Source: Candidatus Rokubacteria bacterium RIFCSPLOWO2_02_FULL_72_37
Lineage (GTDB): Bacteria; Methylomirabilota; Methylomirabilia; Rokubacteriales; CSP1-6
NCBI GenBank assembly: GCA_001790315.1
Contig: MGCE01000194.1
Location: 1 to 6,286 of the forward strand
Direction: 5' to 3'
DNA: 6,286 bases
The notes below the pieces were generated by a model that made no database searches, had not been told where the DNA came from, and saw only the letters and a list, made by a program, of their open reading frames with translations. Positions within the stretch are counted from its first letter, which is position 1. Every line of letters starts with the position of its first letter. This document shows positions 1 to 5,670 of this stretch, piece by piece. A program made the translations under genes and the position numbers.

Positions 1-25
1 GCCCTGGTGCCGGACGCCCTGGTGC
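1..25 (+). repeat. 10-bp direct repeat with 15-bp period
   Basis: GCCCTGGTGC occurs at 1-10 and again at 16-25. The period is five codons, so the protein reads Ala-Leu-Val-Pro-Asp then Ala-Leu-Val-Arg-Arg. It could be the end of a longer in-frame repeat lying outside the window, or chance in GC-rich sequence. Confidence 0.3.
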
Positions 26-201
26 GCCGGCAACTGCCGGCACGGCTCGGCGCGGAGCCGGCGTGCGACGCGCCGGACGACCCGGCGAACCCGCGCCGGG
101 TTTCCGTGGCTGCGAGCGACCGCGGCTCGCCCTGGGAGCTCGTCTGGGAACGCGTGGGTGTCCGCTGGCGCCTGATCGCGGCGAGCCCGGTGCTACAATG
201 A
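1..201 (+). CDS. C-terminal end of an unrecognised protein (5' partial)
   Basis: An open frame enters from before the window (first codons GCC CTG GTG, giving Ala-Leu-Val) and stops at TGA 199-201, so 66 residues are visible. Almost every codon ends in G or C, as in the neighbouring real genes, which supports coding. The visible protein is rich in Ala, Pro and Arg at first, then ends in a Trp-rich strand-like segment (WELVWERVGVRWRL) and a short tail. Such an ending resembles the last beta strands of small secreted or SnoaL/NTF2-like domains, but this is too little to assign a family, and I do not recognise the gene. The GTG at 7 is in frame but is unlikely to be the true start because the frame is already open upstream. 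The stop lies 10 nt before valS. Confidence 0.5.
   Translation, partial: ALVPDALVRRQLPARLGAEPACDAPDDPANPRRVSVAASDRGSPWELVWERVGVRWRLIAASPVLQ
191..199 (+). promoter_or_regulatory. candidate extended -10 promoter for valS
   Basis: The sequence TGCTACAAT gives an extended -10 (TGn) directly before TACAAT at 194-199, which matches TATAAT at five of six positions. The -35 region is poor: the best match, CTGATC at 172-177 with a 16-bp spacer, keeps only three of six consensus bases, as would be tolerated by an extended -10 promoter. The -10 overlaps the TGA stop of the upstream gene. Transcription would start near 205-207, leaving only about 5-7 nt before the valS ATG at 212. This is read from sequence alone. 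valS could instead be transcribed from further upstream. Confidence 0.45.
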
Positions 202-211
202 CGGCTCCGTC

Positions 212-2839
212 ATGACCGAGATCCCGGATCGCTACGACCCCTCGGCGGTCGAGGCGCGCTGGTACCCCGAGTGGGAGGGGCGCGGCTACTTTCGTGCCGA
301 ACCCAGCGCGCCGGGCAAGCCGTTCAGCATCGTGATCCCGCCCCCGAACGTGACCGGCTCGCTCCACATGGGTCACGCCCTCAACAACACGCTTCAGGAC
401 GTGCTCGTGCGGATGCGGCGCATGGACGGCTTCAACACCGTGTGGGTGCCGGGCACGGATCACGCGGGCATCGCCACTCAGTACGTGGTCGAGCGGCAGC
501 TGGCAGCGGAGGGCAAGACGAAGCAGGACCTCGGCCGGGAAGCGTTCGTCGAGCGCGTCTGGCGCTGGCGGGAGGAGTCGGGCGGAACCATCATTCGTCA
601 GCTCAAGCGCCTCGGTGCGTCCTGCGACTGGTCGCGCGAGCGCTTCACGATGGACTCCGGCCTCTCGCGCGCGGTGCGCGAGGTGTTCGTGCGGCTCTGG
701 GAAGAGGGGCTCATCTACCGCGACGACTATATCGTCAACTGGTGCCCGCGCTGCCAGACCGTGCTCGCCGACCTGGAGGTCGAGCGCGAGGAGCGCGACG
801 CCGAGTTCGTCTATATCAAGTACGGCCCCGTCACGCTCGGCACCGTCCGGCCGGAGACGAAGCTCGGCGACACGGGACTCGCCGTGCACCCGAGGGACAA
901 GCGCTACACCCAGTACGTCGGCCGAACGCTCGAGATCCCGTCGGTGGACGGCACGATCGCGGTGAAGGTGGTCGCGGACGACGCGGTGGACCCGAAGTTC
1001 GGCACGGGCGTGATCAAGGTCACGCCCGGTCACGATCCGGTGGATTTCGAGATCGGCAGGCGCCACGGCCTCCCCGTGCGCACCGTCATCGGGTTCGACG
1101 GCAAGATGACGAGCGCGGCTGGCCGCTACGCCGGCCTCGACCGCTTCGAGTGCCGGAGGCGGATCGTGGAGGACATGCAGGCGCTCGGCCTGATCGAGCG
1201 CGTGGAGCCGTACCGGCACGCGGTCGGTGTGTGCTACCGGTGCCGGACGGTCGTCGAGCCGCTGGTGTCGAAGCAGTGGTTCGTGCGGATGCGACCGCTC
1301 GCGGAGCCGGCGATCAAGGCCGTCCGCGAGGGACGGATCCGGATCGTGCCGCGAGGCTGGGCGAAGACGTATTACCACTGGATGGAGAACATCCGCGACT
1401 GGCCGATCTCGCGCCAACTCTGGTGGGGGCATCGGATCCCCGTGTGGTACTGCCCGACCTGCGCGGCCACCCACGTTTCCCGCACGGAGATCGAACGGTG
1501 CCCCGGGTGCGGCGGTGCCGTGCAGCAGGACGAGGACGTGCTCGACACCTGGTTCTCCTCGGGGCTCTGGCCGTTCTCGACGCTGGGCTGGCCCGATGAC
1601 ACGCCGGAACTCCGCCGCTACTACCCGACGTCGGTCCTGGTGACGGGCTTCGACATCCTTTTTTTCTGGGTCGCGCGGATGGCGATGCTGGGCCTCCGCT
1701 TCATGGGCGAGGTCCCATTTCACGATGTCTACATCCACGCCCTCGTCCGCGACGCCGAGGGGCAGAAGATGTCGAAGTCGAAGGGGAACGTGATCGACCC
1801 ACTCGTCGTGATGGACAAGTACGGCACGGACGCCTTCCGGTTCACCCTCATCGCGCTCGCGGCTCAAGGACGCGACATCCGGCTCGCCGAGGAGCGGATC
1901 GAAGGGTACCGGAATTTCGCGAACAAGCTGTGGAACGCCGCGCGCCTCGTGCTGGCCAACCTCGATGGGTACGGAGCCGCGCGCGCCAGGCGCACCCGAC
2001 GGCAGGAGGCCGACGCGTGGATCGAAAGCCGTCTCTCGGCGACGATCGTTGCCGTGCGCGGCCACCTCCGCCGCTACCGCTTCAATGACGCGGCATCCGC
2101 GATCTACCAGTTCGTCTGGCACGAGTTCTGTGATTGGTACCTCGAGATCGCGAAGCTCTCGCTGTACCGGCCCGAGAACCCGGCCCAGCGCCTCCGCACC
2201 CAGCACACCCTGGTCGGCGTGCTCGAAACGACGCTCCGGTTGCTCCACCCGTTCATGCCGTTCATCACGGAGGAGCTCTGGCAGCGGCTGCCGCACACCG
2301 GCGCCTCGATCATGGTCGCGCCGTTCCCAACCCGCGCGGCGATGCGCCACGCCCCCGAGGCGGAGCGCGCGATGTCCGCGGTGATGGACGTGATCACCGC
2401 GGTGCGGGCCATCCGCGGCGAGATGCGGATCAGCCCCGCACAGGCGCTGACCGTGATCCTCCGCCCGGCGCCCGACGCTGTCTCCCTCCTGAAGGGACAC
2501 GCCTCGCTCGTCGAGTCGCTCGCCCGCGGGCGGGTGACCATCGACCCGACCGCCACACGCCCGCGTAACTCGGCGCTCGCGGTCGTCGGCGAGACGGAGC
2601 TCTACGTGGAGCTCGAGGGCATCGTGGATCTCGCGGCGGAGCGCCATCGGCTCGAGAAGGAGATCCGCAAGGTCGCCGAGAGCGCCGAATTCCTGCGGGC
2701 GAAGCTCGCCAGGCCGGAGTTCGTCGAGCGCGCCCCGGCGGAGATCGTCGCCAAGGAGCGGGAGCGCCTCGGTCAGCAGGAGGCGCTTCGCGCCAAGCTC
2801 GCCGCGAGCCTGAGCTGGATCGGTGGCAGCACCGCCTAG
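212..2839 (+). CDS. valS: valyl-tRNA synthetase
   Basis: Class I aminoacyl-tRNA synthetase that attaches valine to tRNA-Val in the cytoplasm. Its 875 residues match the shorter bacterial ValRS form. The Rossmann-fold signature HMGH lies at residues 52-55 (within PPPNVTGSLHMGH) and KMSKS at 519-523. The inserted editing (CP1) domain that hydrolyses Thr-tRNA-Val carries TVRPETKLGDT at 211-221 and PGHDPVDFEIG further on. Cysteine pairs at 178/181, 341/344, 414/417 and 430/433 look like zinc knuckles; the last two pairs flank a short loop as in other ValRS. DVLDTWFSSGLWPFSTLGWP precedes the KMSKS half. An alpha-helical anticodon-binding domain follows, and the last roughly 70 residues form the charged coiled-coil arm typical of ValRS, ending just after LSWI. 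The ATG start gives the expected N terminus but has no Shine-Dalgarno sequence, so initiation may be leaderless or nearly so. The 3' end overlaps birA by 17 nt. Confidence 0.97.
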   Translation: MTEIPDRYDPSAVEARWYPEWEGRGYFRAEPSAPGKPFSIVIPPPNVTGSLHMGHALNNTLQDVLVRMRRMDGFNTVWVPGTDHAGIATQYVVERQLAAEGKTKQDLGREAFVERVWRWREESGGTIIRQLKRLGASCDWSRERFTMDSGLSRAVREVFVRLWEEGLIYRDDYIVNWCPRCQTVLADLEVEREERDAEFVYIKYGPVTLGTVRPETKLGDTGLAVHPRDKRYTQYVGRTLEIPSVDGTIAVKVVADDAVDPKFGTGVIKVTPGHDPVDFEIGRRHGLPVRTVIGFDGKMTSAAGRYAGLDRFECRRRIVEDMQALGLIERVEPYRHAVGVCYRCRTVVEPLVSKQWFVRMRPLAEPAIKAVREGRIRIVPRGWAKTYYHWMENIRDWPISRQLWWGHRIPVWYCPTCAATHVSRTEIERCPGCGGAVQQDEDVLDTWFSSGLWPFSTLGWPDDTPELRRYYPTSVLVTGFDILFFWVARMAMLGLRFMGEVPFHDVYIHALVRDAEGQKMSKSKGNVIDPLVVMDKYGTDAFRFTLIALAAQGRDIRLAEERIEGYRNFANKLWNAARLVLANLDGYGAARARRTRRQEADAWIESRLSATIVAVRGHLRRYRFNDAASAIYQFVWHEFCDWYLEIAKLSLYRPENPAQRLRTQHTLVGVLETTLRLLHPFMPFITEELWQRLPHTGASIMVAPFPTRAAMRHAPEAERAMSAVMDVITAVRAIRGEMRISPAQALTVILRPAPDAVSLLKGHASLVESLARGRVTIDPTATRPRNSALAVVGETELYVELEGIVDLAAERHRLEKEIRKVAESAEFLRAKLARPEFVERAPAEIVAKERERLGQQEALRAKLAASLSWIGGSTA

Positions 2840-3575
2840 CCCGGCGCCGCCCGTCGTCCGCTGCGGCGTCGTGGCCTCCACGCAGTCGGTCGCATTCTCG
2901 CTCGCGGCCGACGGGGCGGAGGACCGCACGGTCGTGGTCGCAGACCACCAGACGATGGGGCGCGGCCGTCGAGGCCACGACTGGGTCGACGCGCCGGGCG
3001 AGAGCCTGCTCGTGTCTATCGTGGTGCGTCCCCGCCTGCCGCAGGCGCTGTTGCCGGCGGTGGGGCTCATGACGGCCGTGGTGGTCGCGGATGCGCTCGC
3101 CGCCCTCACGGACCTGGCGCCACGCCTCAAGTGGCCGAACGACGTCCTCGTCCGTCGCCGCAAGGTCGCGGGGATCCTCGTCGAATCGCGGACGACTCCC
3201 ACTCCCGTGCTCGTCGTCGGCGTCGGCGTCAACCTGAATCAGACGAGCCTTCCCCCATCGCTCGGCGGCCGGGCCACCTCGGTGCGCCTCGAGACAGGGA
3301 GGAGCGTCGATCGCGACGCCGCGCTCGTCGCGGTGGTCGCGGGCTTCGACGAGTGGCGCGGCCGCCTCGAGCGGCACGGCTTCGCCCCGGTGCGCGAACG
3401 GTGGCTCGCGCTCGCCGACACCGTGGGCCGGCAGGTGACGGTCGACGGACTGGCGGGCGTCGCCGTCGGCCTCGACGCCGATGGCGCCCTCCTCGTCGAG
3501 GACGGTGGGGCCGTGCGCCGTGTCACCGCCGGGGAGATCACCGAGAGCGAGGTGGGGGATGCTCCTCGTCGCTGA
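2823..3575 (+). CDS. birA: biotin--[biotin carboxyl-carrier protein] ligase, HTH-less
   Basis: Joins biotin to ATP to make biotinyl-5'-AMP, then transfers biotin to a lysine of carrier proteins such as that of acetyl-CoA carboxylase. The 250 residues are only the catalytic domain plus the C-terminal SH3-like domain. The N-terminal winged-helix DNA-binding domain of E. coli-type BirA is absent, so this protein cannot act as the biotin repressor in the usual way. Visible motifs are STQ (19-21), the biotinyl-AMP loop GRGRRG (46-51), KWPND (103-107), the presumed catalytic lysine K114 in KVAGIL, and GVGVNLN (133-139). The GTG start at 2823 keeps the first beta strand ahead of STQ; the next GTG (2871) would remove it. 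There is no clear Shine-Dalgarno sequence, and the start lies inside the valS end (17-nt overlap), which suggests coupling to valS translation. The 3' end overlaps coaX, a common neighbour of birA in bacteria. Confidence 0.93.
   Translation: MAAPPSPAPPVVRCGVVASTQSVAFSLAADGAEDRTVVVADHQTMGRGRRGHDWVDAPGESLLVSIVVRPRLPQALLPAVGLMTAVVVADALAALTDLAPRLKWPNDVLVRRRKVAGILVESRTTPTPVLVVGVGVNLNQTSLPPSLGGRATSVRLETGRSVDRDAALVAVVAGFDEWRGRLERHGFAPVRERWLALADTVGRQVTVDGLAGVAVGLDADGALLVEDGGAVRRVTAGEITESEVGDAPRR
3549..3553 (+). promoter_or_regulatory. ribosome binding site that fixes the coaX start
   Basis: GAGGT lies 5 nt before the ATG at 3559, inside the 3' end of birA. It supports this ATG rather than the in-frame ATG at 3481, which would add 26 residues read from birA sequence. 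Confidence 0.7.
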
Positions 3576-4347
3576 CGTCGGCAACACCAACACGAAGATC
3601 GGCGTCTTCGACGGGCGCCGGTTGCTGGTCTCCTGGAGGCTCACGAGCCGGCGGGAACAGACCGCTGACGAGTACGGGATCTTCATCGAAACGCTGCTGC
3701 GGACCCGCGGAATCCACGCGAGTGACATCCACGGCATCGCGCTGTCGAACGTCGTGCCGCCCGTGCAACAGACGCTCGAGCGCATGTTCGAGGAGTACTT
3801 CGGTCAATCACCACTCAACGTGGAGCCCGGCGTGAACGTCCCGCTCCCGCTCGCCGTGGACAACCCACGGGAGGTCGGGCCCGACCGGGTGGTCGACTCG
3901 TACGCTGCGGCGATGATCTACGGTGCGCCGCTGATCGTCATCGACCTCGGGACCGCGACGACGTTCCACTGCGTCAACGACCGGGGGGAATTCGTCGGCG
4001 GCGCGATTGCGCCGGGCATCATCACCTCGGTGGACTCGCTCATCACGCGGGCCGCGCGCCTCTTCCGCGTGGAGCTCGTGCGCCCGAAAACGGCGATCGG
4101 GCGCAACACCGTTACGAACATCCAGTCCGGCGTGATCTACGGGTACGCAGGTCTGATCGACGGGCTCGTGGACCGCATGCGGGCGGAGATGGGCGGGTCG
4201 CCGAAGGTCATCGCGACCGGCGGTCTCGTGGGCTTGATCACCGACGTCGCGCGCTCGATCCAGCACGTGGATGAGCATCTGCGCCTCCAGGGCCTGCGTC
4301 TGATTTACGAGGCGGCGTATCCAGGCGATCACGTCACGAGTCCATGA
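3559..4347 (+). CDS. coaX: type III pantothenate kinase
   Basis: Phosphorylates pantothenate with ATP, the first committed step of coenzyme A synthesis. Type III enzymes belong to the ASKHA (actin/sugar kinase/Hsp70) fold, usually need a monovalent cation and are not feedback-inhibited by CoA. From the ATG at 3559 the protein has 262 residues, the normal family length, and begins directly with the first strand and phosphate loop DVGNTNTKIGVF (D6-G8-N9-T10). The pantothenate/catalytic motif reads GPDR at 107-110 (GADR in many homologues), with D109 the expected catalytic base. The second phosphate motif DLGTATT is at 129-135, and GGAIAPGI follows. An ATG-GTG-rich frame upstream (from 3481) is open but runs through birA and is not needed. 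coaX is the last gene of the valS-birA-coaX unit; a hairpin and a new promoter follow it. Confidence 0.95.
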   Translation: MLLVADVGNTNTKIGVFDGRRLLVSWRLTSRREQTADEYGIFIETLLRTRGIHASDIHGIALSNVVPPVQQTLERMFEEYFGQSPLNVEPGVNVPLPLAVDNPREVGPDRVVDSYAAAMIYGAPLIVIDLGTATTFHCVNDRGEFVGGAIAPGIITSVDSLITRAARLFRVELVRPKTAIGRNTVTNIQSGVIYGYAGLIDGLVDRMRAEMGGSPKVIATGGLVGLITDVARSIQHVDEHLRLQGLRLIYEAAYPGDHVTSP

Positions 4348-4351
4348 CCCA

Positions 4352-4372
4352 CGGCCTCTGAAGGGGAGGCCG
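4352..4372 (+). terminator. GC-rich hairpin after coaX, possible weak terminator
   Basis: CGGCCTC (4352-4358) pairs perfectly with GAGGCCG (4366-4372) around a 7-nt loop, beginning 5 nt after the coaX stop. No T-run follows (next bases GCTCGTTG), so it is not a canonical intrinsic terminator. It could slow polymerase, protect the 3' end of the mRNA or act with Rho. Its position, between the coaX stop and a new promoter, is what makes a boundary role plausible. Confidence 0.4.
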
Positions 4373-4377
4373 GCTCG

Positions 4378-4406
4378 TTGACACGCGGGGAGGGCGTCGG
4401 TATAGT
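4378..4406 (+). promoter_or_regulatory. strong sigma70-type promoter for guaB-guaA
   Basis: A perfect -35 TTGACA (4378-4383) is followed, after an exact 17-bp spacer, by TATAGT (4401-4406), five of six matches to the -10 consensus. The expected start of transcription is near 4412-4414. The sequence from the -10 through about 4425 is AT-rich in an otherwise very GC-rich window, which makes a chance match unlikely. It reads toward guaB and sits in the only sizeable intergenic gap of the window. Confidence 0.8.
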
Positions 4407-4412
4407 GATACG

Positions 4413-4496
4413 AAATCTAGTATGAGGTGCGCGGGCGATCCCTATATACGGGACCGTGGGGGCAACCAGGCGCCGGAGCGACGGAGGGGAGACTCA
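4413..4496 (+). other. guaB 5' untranslated leader, possibly structured
   Basis: About 84 nt separate the predicted transcription start from the guaB ATG. A hairpin can form with UCCC (4439-4442) pairing with GGGA (4450-4453) around the loop UAUAUAC, extended past an A-C mismatch by two more pairs (4436-4437 with 4455-4456). GGUGC (4426-4430) can pair with GCGCC (4470-4474), enclosing that hairpin. Alternatively UCCCU (4439-4443) can pair with AGGGG (4485-4489) in the ribosome binding site. I could not match it to any riboswitch consensus I know. The frame from an ATG at 4422 stays open into guaB but lacks a ribosome binding site. Confidence 0.4.
4483..4487 (+). promoter_or_regulatory. ribosome binding site that fixes the guaB start
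   Basis: GGAGG lies 9 nt before the ATG at 4497 within a purine-rich run (GGAGGGGAGA). It favours 4497 over the in-frame ATG at 4422. A third in-frame ATG at 4503, two codons later, is also within reach. Confidence 0.75.
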
Positions 4497-5657
4497 ATGG
4501 GGATGTGGGTGGGGCGAGGGCGGAAGGCCCGGGTGGCGTACGGTTTCGACGACATCGCCCTGGTCCCGGGGGCGGTCACGGTCAACCCGAATGAAGTCGA
4601 CATCTCCTGGGACCTCTGCGGCCAGCGCTTCGAAATCCCGATCATCGCCGCGGCGATGGACGGCGTCGTCGGCCCGAAGCTCGCGATCGAAATGGGACGA
4701 CTCGGCGGCCTCGCGGTGCTGAATCTCGAAGGCGTGTTCGCCCGCTACGCGAACCCGTGGGAAGTTCTCGAGCGCATCGTGTCGGCGAGCCAGGAAGAGG
4801 CGACCAAGATCATCCAGTCGATCTACGGCGAGCCCATCAAGGAAGATCTGATCCACCAGCGCATCAGGGAGATCAAGAAGGGGGGCGGGCCTGCGGTCGT
4901 CTCGGCGATCCCCCAACGCGCCGAACGGTTCGCGCAGATCGCCCAGGAGGCGGGTGCCGACGTCTTCGTCGTCCAGTCCACCGTCACCACGGCGCGCCAC
5001 ATCGCCACGGAGTACGCGCCCGTGGACCTCCGGAAGTTGAAGAAGCAACTCGCGATTCCGCTGATCATCGGCAACGTCGTGACCTACGAGGCGTGCCTGG
5101 AGCTGTTCGACGTGGGAGCCGACGCGCTCCTGATCGGTGTCGGTCCGGGCGCGGCGTGCACGAGTCGCGAGGTCCTCGGCCTCGGTGTGCCCCAGGTCAC
5201 CGCCACCGCCGATGCGGCGGCGGCGCGCGATTTTTACTACAAGCAAACGGGCCGCTACGTGCCGATCATCACGGACGGCGGCATGACGACCGGCGGCGAC
5301 GTCTGCAAGGCGCTCGCCTCGGGCGCCGACGCCGTCATGATCGGTTCGGCCTTTGCGCGCGCCGTCGAGGCGCCGGGACGCGGCTTCCACTGGGGGATGG
5401 CGACGCCGCACGCCAATCTGCCTCGGGGCACGCGGATCCGTGTCGGCATCGCCGGGTCGCTCGAGCAGATCCTCTTCGGGCCCGCTTTCACGGAGGACGG
5501 CACGTTGAACCTGGTTGGCGCGATCCGGACCTGCATGGGTTCGGTCGGCGCTCGCACCATCCGGGAGCTCCAGCTGACCGAGCTGATCATCGCGCCCACG
5601 ATCAAGACGGAAGGCAAGGTCTTCCAGCAGGCTCAGAAGCTGGGGCGCCCCCGGTAG
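4497..5657 (+). CDS. guaB: IMP dehydrogenase of the GuaB3-like type, without CBS domains
   Basis: Predicted to oxidise IMP to XMP with NAD+, the committed step of guanine nucleotide synthesis. The 386 residues form a single IMPDH/GMP-reductase TIM barrel. The N terminus has GRGRKARVAYGFDDIALVPG (6-25). The catalytic cysteine is C221 in GVGPGAACTSR (GIGPGSICTTR in classical IMPDH), and the phosphate-binding segment DGG (260-262) and IGS (282-284) are present. The paired CBS domains normally inserted after strand 2 are missing; residues about 79-130 hold a short helical insert instead. The classical NAD-contacting VLDTAHG segment reads VVQSTVTTARH, with Q160 in place of Asp. These traits fit the GuaB3 family (IMP dehydrogenase-related proteins) better than classical GuaB. 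Placement just before guaA, with its own promoter, argues for IMP dehydrogenase rather than GMP reductase, but activity is inferred. Without CBS domains, control by ATP/GTP/ppGpp at that site is not expected. Confidence 0.88.
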   Translation: MGMWVGRGRKARVAYGFDDIALVPGAVTVNPNEVDISWDLCGQRFEIPIIAAAMDGVVGPKLAIEMGRLGGLAVLNLEGVFARYANPWEVLERIVSASQEEATKIIQSIYGEPIKEDLIHQRIREIKKGGGPAVVSAIPQRAERFAQIAQEAGADVFVVQSTVTTARHIATEYAPVDLRKLKKQLAIPLIIGNVVTYEACLELFDVGADALLIGVGPGAACTSREVLGLGVPQVTATADAAAARDFYYKQTGRYVPIITDGGMTTGGDVCKALASGADAVMIGSAFARAVEAPGRGFHWGMATPHANLPRGTRIRVGIAGSLEQILFGPAFTEDGTLNLVGAIRTCMGSVGARTIRELQLTELIIAPTIKTEGKVFQQAQKLGRPR

Positions 5658-5662
5658 CCGGG
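5650..5662 (+). repeat. inverted repeat centred on the guaB stop codon
   Basis: CCCGG (5650-5654) and CCGGG (5658-5662) flank the TAG stop (5655-5657) as a perfect 5-bp inverted repeat. A shifted pairing, CGCCC (5646-5650) with GGGCG (5660-5664), is also possible. It ends just 5' of the guaA start and could affect guaA initiation, but short GC palindromes are expected by chance here. Confidence 0.35.
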
Positions 5663-5670
5663 CGTCGGTG

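Noticed and set aside
198..215. Five-codon mini-ORF (MTAPS) whose TGA overlaps the valS ATG
   Set aside because: It resembles a coupling uORF, but it has no ribosome binding site and starts before the predicted transcription start, so it would not be on that mRNA.
271..1599. 442-codon plus-strand frame inside valS
   Set aside because: It lies wholly inside valS in another frame and is Arg/Ala/Gly-rich without domains.
3481..3558. Upstream in-frame ATG for coaX
   Set aside because: It would add 26 residues encoded within birA before the canonical first strand of the kinase. The ATG at 3559 has GAGGT 5 nt upstream and gives the usual length.
2430..3785. 451-codon open frame on the minus strand opposite birA
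   Set aside because: It spans the end of valS, all of birA and the start of coaX, all of which are secure. Its protein is Arg/Pro/Ala-rich with no recognisable motif, as expected from the reverse of GC-rich codons.
4422..4496. Upstream in-frame ATG adding 25 residues to the guaB product
   Set aside because: There is no Shine-Dalgarno sequence, it lies only about 9 nt after the predicted transcription start, and the added residues are unlike the family N terminus. The ATG at 4497 has GGAGG at good spacing.
4413..4496. Known riboswitch (purine, guanidine, cyclic dinucleotide, SAM) upstream of guaB
   Set aside because: None of the conserved cores I know for these classes can be read in the leader; only short generic stems are visible.
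4348..4496. tRNA, small RNA gene or CRISPR repeat in the largest intergenic gap
   Set aside because: No cloverleaf, repeated units or separate promoter-terminator pair can be seen; the gap is explained by a hairpin, a promoter and a leader.
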